Shown piece by piece: positions 1 to 8,926 of a DNA stretch of 52,028 nt (positions are counted from its first letter, which is position 1; each line of letters starts with the position of its first letter). Under the pieces are notes generated by a model. That model was not told where the DNA came from. It ran no database searches and was given only the letters and a program-made list of their open reading frames with translations. The position numbers and the translations under genes were made by a program. Source of the stretch: Sphingobacteriales bacterium (GTDB taxonomy: Bacteria; Bacteroidota; Bacteroidia; CAILMK01; JAAYUY01); NCBI GenBank assembly GCA_012517435.1, contig JAAYUY010000130.1:1-52028 (forward strand), given 5' to 3'.

Positions 1-1491
1 AAGGAGGGTTTTAATGCCTATTGAAATTAAAGAAACCGTTTTTGAATGAAAATAATATAAATCAAAATGCCTGGTAATATAAATGATCAGCAAAGTCAGA
101 ATGATGAGTATAACTTTGTGAATCAATGCAATACCTCCTTTTTCCACATATCCCTGAAGCTCCTTTTTAATATAATTGTTCATGACAAACATATTAACCA
201 CATAAGCCAGTGAAGCAGCCAGGGCAATTCCGCTATGTCCAAGCTGAGTCGTTTTGACCAGCACAACAGAGAAGAGAATATTCAGAAAAGCACTGATAAC
301 CGATATGTTCAGGGCATACTTGTTTTTATCAAATACCGACAGAACCCTTTTGTAATAACCCACAAGACTCATGGGTAACAATCCCACACAATACATGGAA
401 AAAGCATCAGCCGTCAGTTTCAGAGAGGTGGCAGAAAACTGTCCCCGCTGATACACAATGTCGATCAGCTCAGGAGAAATTACCATAAAAATAGCCGTAA
501 AAGGGAAGAAAAACAGTATATACAGGTTAAGGCCTTTCTGATAAACCTTGTTAAATCCCTGCAAATCACCGGTAGCCCTCAGGCGGTTAAGTTCAGGATT
601 GATACCCCTTGTAATCGACAAAGAAATGATGGCAAAAGGCAGCTGAAAGAGTCTGATAGCATAAAATAATGAACTGGTTGAACCTTGTACAAGTGTTGAA
701 GCGAAAAACCTTCCGAATACCTCCTGTATTTTGTCAAAAACAGCATTGAGGGTAATAAACCTGCTTTCGCGCTTAACCGATTGATAATCATTTTCCTTGT
801 CTTTGAGCAAACGGAAATGGTACTTAAAACCTGTTTCTTCCCTGAATTTTTTATTTATCAGAAAAGGAATCTGAATGAGCATTTGCAGAAAAGCCCCAAT
901 CACGTAGCCCAAAGCAATGGAATAGCCACCGATAAGGGGTTCGAAAACGGCCACTCCGACAATAACCCCCACACTCAACATCATGGGAGCAAAACCAAAA
1001 ATCCAGTTTTTTTCAAAAAAATTCAAAATGGAGCCAACAAAAGCAGCCACACCAATAAAAACAGTGAAAGGCAAAACCACCAGAATCAGCTTCATCGTCA
1101 GGTCGTAGTCAAATTCGCGATCACTGAAAATAAATCCAAATGTATTTGGAAATGAATCTTTTAAAGAAAAAAACAAAGGAACAATAAGATAAAGGATGAA
1201 GGTAGCCAGCATAAGAAAAATAAAGAACCAGTTGAAAACCACAGAGATAAACTTCCACGATTGTTGCTGGTTGCCTTTATCGTAAATACGTTTAAAGGGA
1301 GGCATAAAAGCTCTTTCCACCATGTCTTCACCTAGAATCTGTCTGAAGAGATTAGGAAAAATCAAAGCAAGCGTGAAAGCATCGGCTATTTTCCCGGTTC
1401 CGAAATAGGAAGCCACCACCATTTCCCTGATAAAGCCGAAAACGCGTGAAATCAAGGTACCGGTGGTTATCTTCAGGATATTGCGAAACAT
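1..1491 (-). CDS. murJ: MurJ-like lipid II flippase, 3' end cut off by the window
   Basis: This is a polytopic inner-membrane protein of the MurJ/MVF branch of the MOP exporter superfamily, which flips the peptidoglycan precursor lipid II to the periplasmic face. Reading down from the ATG at 1491 there are 497 uninterrupted codons to the window edge, and the usual family length is about 500-530, so only the last few residues are missing. The N-terminus (MFRNILKITTGTLISRVFGF, then IREMVVASYFG) and the segment around LIFPNLFRQILGEDMVERAF match the conserved MurJ start, with basic residues in the first loops. The rest is a series of hydrophobic helices. A TAnnTTTG box lies 20 nt upstream. The gene is divergent from hisS. 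I am confident of the family; the substrate is inferred from the family. Confidence 0.9.
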   Translation of the reverse strand, partial: MFRNILKITTGTLISRVFGFIREMVVASYFGTGKIADAFTLALIFPNLFRQILGEDMVERAFMPPFKRIYDKGNQQQSWKFISVVFNWFFIFLMLATFILYLIVPLFFSLKDSFPNTFGFIFSDREFDYDLTMKLILVVLPFTVFIGVAAFVGSILNFFEKNWIFGFAPMMLSVGVIVGVAVFEPLIGGYSIALGYVIGAFLQMLIQIPFLINKKFREETGFKYHFRLLKDKENDYQSVKRESRFITLNAVFDKIQEVFGRFFASTLVQGSTSSLFYAIRLFQLPFAIISLSITRGINPELNRLRATGDLQGFNKVYQKGLNLYILFFFPFTAIFMVISPELIDIVYQRGQFSATSLKLTADAFSMYCVGLLPMSLVGYYKRVLSVFDKNKYALNISVISAFLNILFSVVLVKTTQLGHSGIALAASLAYVVNMFVMNNYIKKELQGYVEKGGIALIHKVILIILTLLIIYITRHFDLYYFHSKTVSLISIGIKTLL

Positions 1492-1510
1492 GACTGAATT
1501 CTATTCCCTG

Positions 1511-1518
1511 CAAAACTA
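1511..1518 (-). promoter_or_regulatory. -7 box TAGTTTTG for murJ
   Basis: On the minus strand this reads TAGTTTTG, an exact match to the Bacteroidota sigma-factor -7 consensus TAnnTTTG, 19 nt before the murJ ATG. No clear -33 TTTG was found. Confidence 0.5.
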
Positions 1519-1656
1519 ATATTTAGCAAGCTACAGGGAGAGAAAAGATATTTACAATCAAAAAAAGAAGCTGAATGATTACTTTAAAACAACTTTTTAA
1601 AAGATGAACTACTGCCAGAATTCGGATCATGCATATCTAATTCCCCCTCCTCTTCT

Positions 1657-1664
1657 TACCTTTG
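1657..1664 (+). promoter_or_regulatory. -7 box TACCTTTG for hisS
   Basis: Exact TAnnTTTG match followed by GC and an A-rich leader. The ATG of hisS lies 15 nt downstream, so the mRNA leader would be very short (about 8-10 nt). There is no Shine-Dalgarno sequence, as is usual in this phylum. Confidence 0.55.
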
Positions 1665-1679
1665 CCCTAAATAAAAAAG

Positions 1680-3053
1680 ATGATAAAACCAGGTACACCG
1701 CGTGGATTCAGGGATTTTGGCCCGAACGAAATGGCTGGAAGAGACTTTATTTTCAATACCATCAAAGACGTCTTCAGGCTCTATGGCTATCAGCCCATTG
1801 AAACACCAGCCATGGAACTGATTTCTACGCTGACAGGAAAATATGGTGAGGAAGGCGATAAACTCATGTTCAGGGTGCTCAACAGTGGTGATTTTCTTCA
1901 GGAAGCCAGAGAAAAAGGCATCGACTTCGGAAACCACCTTGAGCTCGGAAAATACATTGCCGAAAAAGGCATGCGCTACGACCTGACCGTCCCTTTTGCC
2001 CGCTTTGTGGTTGAACATTATCATGAACTGAATTTCCCTTTTAAACGTTACCAGATACAACCTGTCTGGCGTGCCGACCGGCCTCAGAAAGGGCGTTACA
2101 GGGAATTTTACCAGTGTGATGTGGATGTCATCGGATCTGATTCTTTGTTTTATGAATTTGAACTTATTTCAGTCATTACCGATATTTTTGAAAGACTTGG
2201 CATCCATGTCAGCATCAGACTGAATAACCGCAAGCTTCTCATGGCTATAGCAGAATCAGTGCAGGCTGCCGGCCGGTTTACTGATCTGACCATTGCCATC
2301 GACAAACTGGAGAAAATCGGATTGGAAGCAGTGGTGTCCGAGCTCGCTGCCAAAGGCTTTTCACCGGCTTCTTTATCAGAAATCAATGAAATTCTTCAAT
2401 TTAACGCTACTGACAACATCGAAAAACTCAGATTTATTGAGGAAAAAGCCGGACATACGCCAAGCGGAAAGGAAGGCATAGCAGAGCTCAGGGAAATTTT
2501 AGGCTATTGTTCAAAATCGCCCAAAAACATACCTCTCGAAATTGATTTAAAACTTGCCCGTGGCCTGAATTATTACACAGGCGCCATCATTGAAGTGAAA
2601 GCGAAAGATGTAGAAATAGGAAGTATCTGCGGAGGTGGCCGTTATGATAACCTTACGGGCGTATTTGGCCTGCCGGGACTGAGCGGAGTCGGTGTTTCCT
2701 TTGGTGCTGACCGTATTTATGATGTCATGAAAAACCTAAGCCTTTTCCCACATTCGGCAGATGTGTCAGCAGAAGTACTGATTGTCAACTTTGGGGAGGA
2801 AGAAGCTGCACATGCCATCAGTTTGCTGGCAGATCTTCATGGGGCAGGCATAAGTGCTGAGATTTATCCGGAAACAGCAAAACTGAAAAAACAGTTTTCC
2901 TATGCTTCAGCAAAAAAAATCAGGTTTGTGATGCTGGCAGGAAAAGACGAAATCGCCCAAAACATTTACGGACTGAAAGACCTCAGCAGTGCCATGCAAT
3001 ATCAGATGTCGCTCCCCGAAATCATCCATTTTATCAAGAAATCAAATGCCTGA
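1680..3053 (+). CDS. hisS: Histidyl-tRNA synthetase
   Basis: Class II aminoacyl-tRNA synthetase (457 aa) that charges tRNA-His in the cytoplasm. The N-terminus MIKPGTPRGFRDFGPNEMAG is the classic HisRS start. Motif 2 is RADRPQKGRYREF near residue 131. The histidine-specific blocks are ARGLNYYTG near 294 and CGGGRYDNL near 317, and motif 3 is GVSFGADRI near 338. An anticodon-binding domain fills roughly residues 365-450. Length is normal for the family. It is the first gene of a plus-strand run and overlaps the following SprT-like gene by 8 nt, which suggests translational coupling. Confidence 0.97.
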   Translation: MIKPGTPRGFRDFGPNEMAGRDFIFNTIKDVFRLYGYQPIETPAMELISTLTGKYGEEGDKLMFRVLNSGDFLQEAREKGIDFGNHLELGKYIAEKGMRYDLTVPFARFVVEHYHELNFPFKRYQIQPVWRADRPQKGRYREFYQCDVDVIGSDSLFYEFELISVITDIFERLGIHVSIRLNNRKLLMAIAESVQAAGRFTDLTIAIDKLEKIGLEAVVSELAAKGFSPASLSEINEILQFNATDNIEKLRFIEEKAGHTPSGKEGIAELREILGYCSKSPKNIPLEIDLKLARGLNYYTGAIIEVKAKDVEIGSICGGGRYDNLTGVFGLPGLSGVGVSFGADRIYDVMKNLSLFPHSADVSAEVLIVNFGEEEAAHAISLLADLHGAGISAEIYPETAKLKKQFSYASAKKIRFVMLAGKDEIAQNIYGLKDLSSAMQYQMSLPEIIHFIKKSNA

Positions 3054-3657
3054 AAAACATCCCCTCAGCAGCCATATCCCTGAACAGGCCATACCTTATG
3101 TTGAATCATTGCTTGAAAATACACGGGTAACAATATACATAACCGGGCAAAGAAAATCCAAACACGGGAGTTTTTCCGAAAAAGGCCGTGACGGGCGTTT
3201 CCGCATTACAGTTTCACGAAACAACAATCCTTATGCTTTTTTATTTACCCTGATACACGAAATTGCCCACCTGAAGGTTTTCAGTATTTATGGGCGAAAA
3301 GCCCTCCCGCATGGTGAAGAATGGAAAGACTGCTTCAGGCAATTGATGTTACCCCTTCTTAAAGATAAAGTATTTCCCGAAGATCTGACCATAGTTCTGG
3401 CAAATCACCTGCTCAATCCTGCAGCATCATCCGGTACCGATCCTTTATTGGTAAAGTTTATGGCCAGATATGATCATGCCGGTGGCAACGGACATGTTTT
3501 TGTTGATACGCTTAAGGATGGCGAGTCTTTCATTTTTCACAACCGGAAATTCACCAGGCTTCACCTGATCAGGAAAAGAATCAAATGCAGGGAAGAAAGC
3601 ACAAAGAAAATATATCTTTTCAGTCCGGTAGCAGAGGTATTGCCTTTGAGGTCTTAA
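3046..3657 (+). CDS. SprT-like zinc metallopeptidase domain protein
   Basis: Small (203 aa) protein with a SprT-like fold. The zinc-binding helix LIHEIAHLKVF carries the HExxH motif at about residues 71-75, followed by GEEWKDCFRQLM, which resembles the region after the motif in SprT/Spartan-like domains. The open frame extends further upstream into hisS, but the ATG at 3046 (MPEKHPLSSHIPEQAI) gives a compact protein and an 8-nt overlap with the hisS stop, so I chose it. The C-terminal 70 residues (after GGNGHVFVDTL) are basic and may bind nucleic acid or zinc, but I see no clear CxxC pair. Physiological substrate unknown. Confidence 0.8.
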   Translation: MPEKHPLSSHIPEQAIPYVESLLENTRVTIYITGQRKSKHGSFSEKGRDGRFRITVSRNNNPYAFLFTLIHEIAHLKVFSIYGRKALPHGEEWKDCFRQLMLPLLKDKVFPEDLTIVLANHLLNPAASSGTDPLLVKFMARYDHAGGNGHVFVDTLKDGESFIFHNRKFTRLHLIRKRIKCREESTKKIYLFSPVAEVLPLRS

Positions 3658-3678
3658 ATTTGCAACATTAAGCCATTG

Positions 3679-5187
3679 ATGTTCAAAGCAAAACACATAC
3701 TGATCGTTTTACTCAGCTTCCCGTTTTTCAATGTGTATCCGCAGGTTAAGCAACTGAGAATCATTCATGCCAATACACTTGAAGGCAGTGAAAGCGGAGC
3801 CTATAAAGTCAGGAAACTGATCGGAAATGTTGCCCTCGAACATGAAGGCATGCTTCTGTTTTGCGATAGTGCCTATCATTACGAAAGTGAAAATTTTTTT
3901 GATGCTTACGGCAGGGTTCGTATCCGACAGGGCGACAGCCTTTTTATCAAAGCCGGTTATCTGCGTTACGACCTGAGCACAAAAAATGCAGTGATTGAAA
4001 AAGGTGTCAGGTTGAGTGACAACAATATGGTTCTGACTACCTCCCGCATCATCTACAATATGAGCACGAAATCAGGCTATTACAACCAGTACGCTGAAAT
4101 AGTTGACGATAGCAGCAAACTCACCAGCAATGCAGGGAGATATGATGAGGCAAAAAAAATCATGGTGTTTAAAAACAATGTGGTGCTGCTAAACCCCGAT
4201 TTTACCTTAAATACTGATTCCCTGCTGTATAAAATCAATCTTCATACGGCATTTTTTATTGCCCCAACGGTCATTGTCAGTGAAGAATCAAAAATTTATT
4301 GTGAAGACGGCTGGTACAATACCAAATCCAAACAGGCCGAATTCCGGAAAAATGCAACCATCACTTCCGGTTCAAGGATTATATCAGGCGACCGGATTCA
4401 TTACAACAGCAAAAGCAATGAAATTCAGGTCAGCGGAAAGGTAATGTTCAACGATACAGCAGAAAAAACCATTATCAGCGGCAATTATTCCATCCGGAAT
4501 GAAAATACAAAGACCACCCTGATCACCGACAGTGCCTTGTTTATTCATTATTTTGAAAACGATACACTATTCCTGCACAGCGATACCATTCAGCTTTCCA
4601 CAATCAGGAAAAACGATAAGGATTACAATCTGGCTGTCATGTGGAAACATGTGAAAGGTTACAGCACCAGCTATCAGTTAAAATGTGATTCACTGATTTA
4701 CAACTCAGAAGACTCAACTATTTCGTTTTATGGCGCTCCTGTTGTCTGGCAGGACAAAAGTCAGATTTCGGCACAAGAGATAAAATTTTTTCTTAAAAAC
4801 GGAGAAGTGGATAAGATGCAGCTGACCAGCAACTCCTTTATGATAGAAAGCATTGATTCTCTTCGCTTTAATCAGGTTAAAGGTAAAAACATGACCGGTA
4901 TTTTCGACAACAACCAGCTCAGTGAGGTGTTCACACAAGGCAATGCCGAATCTGTTTATTTCCTCAGGGATGATCAGGAGAAGTTTATCGGAAGAAACAA
5001 TATTGCCTCCAGCTTTATTCATATTGTGCTGAACAACAAGAAGATAGAAAAAATTAATTTCATGACAAGCCCTGAAGGTTATGTAGAGCCGCCTAAAAGC
5101 ATGGACAATCAGGATGCACTGCTGAATGGCTTTAAATGGCTTGAAAAAGAAAGGCCATTGGAGATTAAAGATATATTCAGGCAATGA
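3679..5187 (+). CDS. OstA-like (LptA-family) periplasmic protein
   Basis: A 502-aa exported protein with an N-terminal signal peptide (VLLSFPFFNVYPQ). The body is built of repeating beta-strand units typical of the OstA/LptA jellyroll: GNVALEHEGMLLFCDSAYHY, then YGRVRIRQGDSLFIKAGYL, then FKNNVVLLNPDFTLNTDSL and similar. Bacteroidota carry such long OstA-like proteins (OstA_2-type), thought to take part in lipopolysaccharide transport across the periplasm; that role is inferred from the family. A TTG three bases upstream could also start the frame, but the ATG at 3679 is preferred. The stop overlaps the next gene as ATGA. Confidence 0.85.
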   Translation: MFKAKHILIVLLSFPFFNVYPQVKQLRIIHANTLEGSESGAYKVRKLIGNVALEHEGMLLFCDSAYHYESENFFDAYGRVRIRQGDSLFIKAGYLRYDLSTKNAVIEKGVRLSDNNMVLTTSRIIYNMSTKSGYYNQYAEIVDDSSKLTSNAGRYDEAKKIMVFKNNVVLLNPDFTLNTDSLLYKINLHTAFFIAPTVIVSEESKIYCEDGWYNTKSKQAEFRKNATITSGSRIISGDRIHYNSKSNEIQVSGKVMFNDTAEKTIISGNYSIRNENTKTTLITDSALFIHYFENDTLFLHSDTIQLSTIRKNDKDYNLAVMWKHVKGYSTSYQLKCDSLIYNSEDSTISFYGAPVVWQDKSQISAQEIKFFLKNGEVDKMQLTSNSFMIESIDSLRFNQVKGKNMTGIFDNNQLSEVFTQGNAESVYFLRDDQEKFIGRNNIASSFIHIVLNNKKIEKINFMTSPEGYVEPPKSMDNQDALLNGFKWLEKERPLEIKDIFRQ

Positions 5188-7148
5188 AAAGCAAGGGTAA
5201 GCGTTATTTCATTATGCACCACAGAATAAAAACAAGCATTTTATTTGTTTTCAGTTTATTCATTTTCAACACTTTATATTCACAAATTGTTTTTGAGCAA
5301 ACCGGTTATCAGTTTGGAGAACTGAAAAACTGGAGTCAGAATCCGGCAATATTTGAATTTTATAATGCCGGAACCCAACAGGATGCTTTTTTGAAATCAG
5401 TAAAAAACCCCAATGTTCATGTCAAATACCCGAATACTTACATAGAGCCGGGAAGCAGCGGAAAAGTGCTGGTATATTTTGAGCCGCAGAATATTGGCCG
5501 TTTCACTGAAAAAATAAAAATATACACGGTTTGGTCGGAAAAACCTGTTGAACTGACCATCAGTGGAATGGTAACGGATGTGCTGGAATGTCCTAATCTA
5601 AATCTTCCTGCTGATCCCCGCCTGCTCGTTTCGGAACAGATTATAGAAGTGATAGATAAAAATACCCGAAAACCCATTTATCAGGCAGACGTTTCGGCTA
5701 TTGCCTCAAACGGTAAAACATTTACAAGAAAAACCAACCGGCAAGGATTGATTAACCTGACCCTTGAAACAGGCATGTATTTAATAAAAGCCTCGGCAAC
5801 AGGATATTATCCGGCTGAAGACTACTATTATCTGAATAAAAACACACTTAAAACCACCATTGAACTTAGCCCTGTATCAGACATGTCGTTTGAAAACCCG
5901 GAAATTGTTCAGCCTGACACTCAGATGACTACTAAAAAAAATAAACCTGAACCCGGAAAAATAGTCGGTTTTGTTGTGGATTCGCTGACCCGCCAGCCGG
6001 TTGAAAGGGCATTTGTCAGGCTATCTGCTGACGGACAGGTTTCAAAAACCTATACAACCATAGCTGACGGTTTCTTTAGTTTTTCAGCAAATAATGGCAG
6101 TTATCAGCTTCATGCCACTGCATCAGGATATTTCCCATGGAAAAAATCAATTAGTATTCAGCTACAAATGGATACCCTGATTATCGAAATGTCGGCCAGC
6201 AAACCTGTTGAAGAGAAAAAACCACCTGCAAGCCGGGAATATCTGGAAATAAGCGGAATTGTAATAGATGCCGTTACTGAAAAGCCTGTCTCCAATGCTG
6301 CGATTAAGTTTTACGATCAATACAATGTTCCTTCAGTTTATACTACTTTCAAAGACGGACGATTCCGGAAAAATCTGAAAAAGGGAGAATATCACGTTAC
6401 GATTAAAGCAAAAGGCTATCAGTTTTATGAAGACACCTTACAGGTCGAAAAAAGCAGGACGGGTATTGTTTACATTCTTCTGCCCGAAGATTTCAGGATA
6501 ACTACAGAAACACCCGTGCCTGAAAAAACGGACATCCCCGTATTGTCTTCCGATACCACCACAGAGCTTTTGCCGAAAGAACTTTTTGCCGCAAACAATA
6601 TTGTGTTTCTGATTGATGTCTCGTCATCCATGAAGCAATATCATAAACTTGAATACCTGAAAATATCCATGATCCGGCTGACAAAAGTTTTGAGAGATAT
6701 TGACAAAGTAAGTCTGATCAGTTTTTCGACCAAACCGAAGGTACATTTCATTTCGGTGCCTACAGACCATAAAGACACCATCATTTCCACCATTCAGGAA
6801 ATGGAGGCTTCAGGACTGACTTATGGCATTCAGGGACTTGAATCTGCTTATCAGATTGCCACTGACCATTTTATTGAAGGTGGTAATAACCAGCTCATTA
6901 TCGCCACTGACGGAGATTTCAATAGTCCTGATTTTTCTGAACTTGAACTCATTAACCTCATTTCAAAATATGCCTCAAAAGGTATTAGCTTGTCTGTAAT
7001 CGGATTTAAAACGGATGATAAATCAATAAGGCGAATGAAAAGAATGGCAGCATTTGGGAAAGGGAGCCTCCTTGTCATTGAAAATGAAGAGCAGGCAAAA
7101 AGTTTACTGATTGATGAAATCAGAGAAAAATCGAGAAAAAAGGAATGA
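5184..7148 (+). CDS. Secreted protein with DUF1573-like, three carboxypeptidase-regulatory-like domains and a vWA domain
   Basis: A 654-aa exported protein. Signal peptide at about 13-33 (SILFVFSLFIFNTLYSQ); an in-frame ATG at 5214 is an alternative start that gives a more typical signal peptide. Residues about 35-135 resemble a DUF1573/HYDIN-like beta-sandwich (FEQTGYQFGELKNWSQNPAI; VYFEPQNIGRF). Three CarboxypepD_reg-like beta domains follow at about 150-227, 257-337 and 353-432, each starting with a variant of G(F/I)V(V/I)D and ending in a KASATGYYP-like strand. The C-terminus (about 470-645) is a von Willebrand A domain with an intact MIDAS: DVSSS, a Thr in the SGLTYG loop, and ATDGD. No T9SS sorting tail. 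Overlaps the OstA-like gene by 4 nt. Function unknown; probably a periplasmic or surface scaffold. Confidence 0.75.
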   Translation: MKSKGKRYFIMHHRIKTSILFVFSLFIFNTLYSQIVFEQTGYQFGELKNWSQNPAIFEFYNAGTQQDAFLKSVKNPNVHVKYPNTYIEPGSSGKVLVYFEPQNIGRFTEKIKIYTVWSEKPVELTISGMVTDVLECPNLNLPADPRLLVSEQIIEVIDKNTRKPIYQADVSAIASNGKTFTRKTNRQGLINLTLETGMYLIKASATGYYPAEDYYYLNKNTLKTTIELSPVSDMSFENPEIVQPDTQMTTKKNKPEPGKIVGFVVDSLTRQPVERAFVRLSADGQVSKTYTTIADGFFSFSANNGSYQLHATASGYFPWKKSISIQLQMDTLIIEMSASKPVEEKKPPASREYLEISGIVIDAVTEKPVSNAAIKFYDQYNVPSVYTTFKDGRFRKNLKKGEYHVTIKAKGYQFYEDTLQVEKSRTGIVYILLPEDFRITTETPVPEKTDIPVLSSDTTTELLPKELFAANNIVFLIDVSSSMKQYHKLEYLKISMIRLTKVLRDIDKVSLISFSTKPKVHFISVPTDHKDTIISTIQEMEASGLTYGIQGLESAYQIATDHFIEGGNNQLIIATDGDFNSPDFSELELINLISKYASKGISLSVIGFKTDDKSIRRMKRMAAFGKGSLLVIENEEQAKSLLIDEIREKSRKKE

Positions 7149-7188
7149 TTTTTTCTTAATACGCCATCAATTTTAACAACTGAATCTG

Positions 7189-7656
7189 ATGAAAAAAATT
7201 TTTGAATCAGGCAGCAAACTCGTTATTCTGGCTTCATTAAGCTTATTTGTCGGGTTTATTGTCAGCTCCCTCTATGGGTTTTATATTCTGGGCAAAACAG
7301 TATTTATTACTTTTAACGGCTATGAACATCTTGATTCCGGCCTGCTGGCCATAAACATAATCAAAGTTATTGATATACAATTGCTTGCCGTCATTCAATA
7401 TGTGATGTCAGTCGGACTTTACGAACTTTTTATCGGAGACCTGAACCTGCCCCCCTGGTTAAACATCCGCACCATCGATCAACTGAAAAGCAAGCTTGCC
7501 AGCGTGATTATTCTGATACTTGCCGTTAAGTTTACCGAAAAGGTAATGGACTGGAAACACCATATGGATATACTGTATCTCGCTATTGGCGTTTCGCTGG
7601 TAATATTCGTCTTGACCTATTATTACAAAGTAAAGGAAGAAAGACATGAGGAATGA
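7189..7656 (+). CDS. YqhA (UPF0114) family membrane protein
   Basis: A 155-aa integral membrane protein with about four hydrophobic segments (roughly 10-32, 52-75, 103-120 and 127-147). The hallmark of the UPF0114/YqhA family is plain: GLYELFIGDLNLPPWL followed by DQLKSKLASVIILILAVKF. Function of the family is not established. It is the last gene of the hisS run and ends 1 nt from the convergent M43 protease gene, with no terminator hairpin visible between them. Confidence 0.88.
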   Translation: MKKIFESGSKLVILASLSLFVGFIVSSLYGFYILGKTVFITFNGYEHLDSGLLAINIIKVIDIQLLAVIQYVMSVGLYELFIGDLNLPPWLNIRTIDQLKSKLASVIILILAVKFTEKVMDWKHHMDILYLAIGVSLVIFVLTYYYKVKEERHEE

Positions 7657-7657
7657 A

Positions 7658-8926
7658 TCAGTAGCCCTCTCCGACAACAATCTTCTTCGTGAATGCTTCA
7701 CCCCCAAAATCACCTTTTACAATATAGATTCCCGGACTGATATCGGTCAGATGAAGGGCAAAAAGCTGCTTCCCTGTTTCGGGAATTGATTTTGTCAATA
7801 AAATTTTCCCGAAAAGATCGTAAAGAGTTAAATTCAGTGTTGATTTACCGATCATCAGATGTGTTTCAAAATAAAGTGTGCGTGAAGCAGGATTGGGATA
7901 AATATCCACCCTTGTATTTGAGTTAACGGAATCAAAATAATAAGTGCAGCCCGTGCTGATCATATTGTCGTAGCTGACCAATACATTTCTGTATTTTTTT
8001 ATGGCACTTATCATTCTCTGAATCTGTCCGGGGGTATAAAGTTTCATACAATCATCCAGCGAATAATCCATAAAGTTTTCAATCATCCTGACATTCCCAC
8101 ACTGCTGCGGATGAGCACAAACCGGAGGTTTTGAATAATAATCCAGTGAGCAGTTCGGAGTATCGAGAATACCATCATCATCGTGGCAATCACCTTCTCC
8201 GTTATCGAAATCATCACCTCCCCAGGGATGTTTCAGGTCGAAATAATGTCCCATTTCATGTGTACAGGTTCGGCCAAGATGATAATCATTGTGTAAGCCG
8301 CTGTTACGGCCGAAAAATTTATAAACGATCACTATTCCATCACCTTCGAAAGAAGGGCCACCTGACTGGGAAGGCATATAGGAATATCCCTGAATATTTG
8401 AACTGCCATCAATTGATTTTACTACCCAGATGTTCAGATACTTCTCAGGATTCCAGTAACTGAGGTTTTTCATCAACATTTCATTGTCTGACGACATATC
8501 AGTCTGGTCGCTTTTTACCCGTATAATCCCGGAAGTCGGGTTGCCATCCGGATCACGGGAAGCAAGGCAAAAACGAATTTTAGCGTCTTTTCCCCTTGGA
8601 TCGTTGTTATAGGCACCATAATGCCCAAAATCTTCGTTCAGTACCTCAATCTGCGATTTCAGAATATTATCGCTCAGATTTTCAACTCCATCATTATGAA
8701 TAACATGAATGACTACGGGAATTATGTAATATTCCTGAGTAACATCGAGTTCCTGTTCATTTCTGTACTGAAATTCAGGTAAAGGCCTGAATTTTTCCTT
8801 GTTAATCAGCGACATCTGATGTGTCAGACAAATTCTCCTGTTCGTATCAGAAGATTGAGCCATCGTTTCCATTGAAATGATTGAAAACCAGATCAATATC
8901 GCGATATTTAGCCTGATAAAACTCAT
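7658..8926 (-). CDS. M43-type (cytophagalysin/pappalysin-like) zinc metalloprotease with T9SS type A sorting domain
   Basis: A 422-aa secreted protease. Signal peptide at the N-terminus (LNIAILIWFSIISMETMAQ). The metzincin motif THEMGHYFDLKH (HExxHxxxxxH) followed by PWGG lies at about residues 222-236, and the Met-turn region is likely MIENFMDYSLDDCMKLYTPG, as in MEROPS M43B proteins. The last 80 residues begin VDIYPNPASRTLYFET and end in the GIYIVKGD...KKIVVG pattern of a T9SS type A sorting domain, so the enzyme is expected to be secreted across, or anchored to, the outer membrane. Its start overlaps the stop of the M20 gene by 4 nt, making it the promoter-distal gene of the secA operon. 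Confidence 0.92.
   Translation of the reverse strand: MSFIRLNIAILIWFSIISMETMAQSSDTNRRICLTHQMSLINKEKFRPLPEFQYRNEQELDVTQEYYIIPVVIHVIHNDGVENLSDNILKSQIEVLNEDFGHYGAYNNDPRGKDAKIRFCLASRDPDGNPTSGIIRVKSDQTDMSSDNEMLMKNLSYWNPEKYLNIWVVKSIDGSSNIQGYSYMPSQSGGPSFEGDGIVIVYKFFGRNSGLHNDYHLGRTCTHEMGHYFDLKHPWGGDDFDNGEGDCHDDDGILDTPNCSLDYYSKPPVCAHPQQCGNVRMIENFMDYSLDDCMKLYTPGQIQRMISAIKKYRNVLVSYDNMISTGCTYYFDSVNSNTRVDIYPNPASRTLYFETHLMIGKSTLNLTLYDLFGKILLTKSIPETGKQLFALHLTDISPGIYIVKGDFGGEAFTKKIVVGEGY

Noticed and set aside
1656-2060. 134-codon minus-strand open frame within hisS
   Set aside because: Antisense to a clear histidyl-tRNA synthetase, with no recognisable domain.
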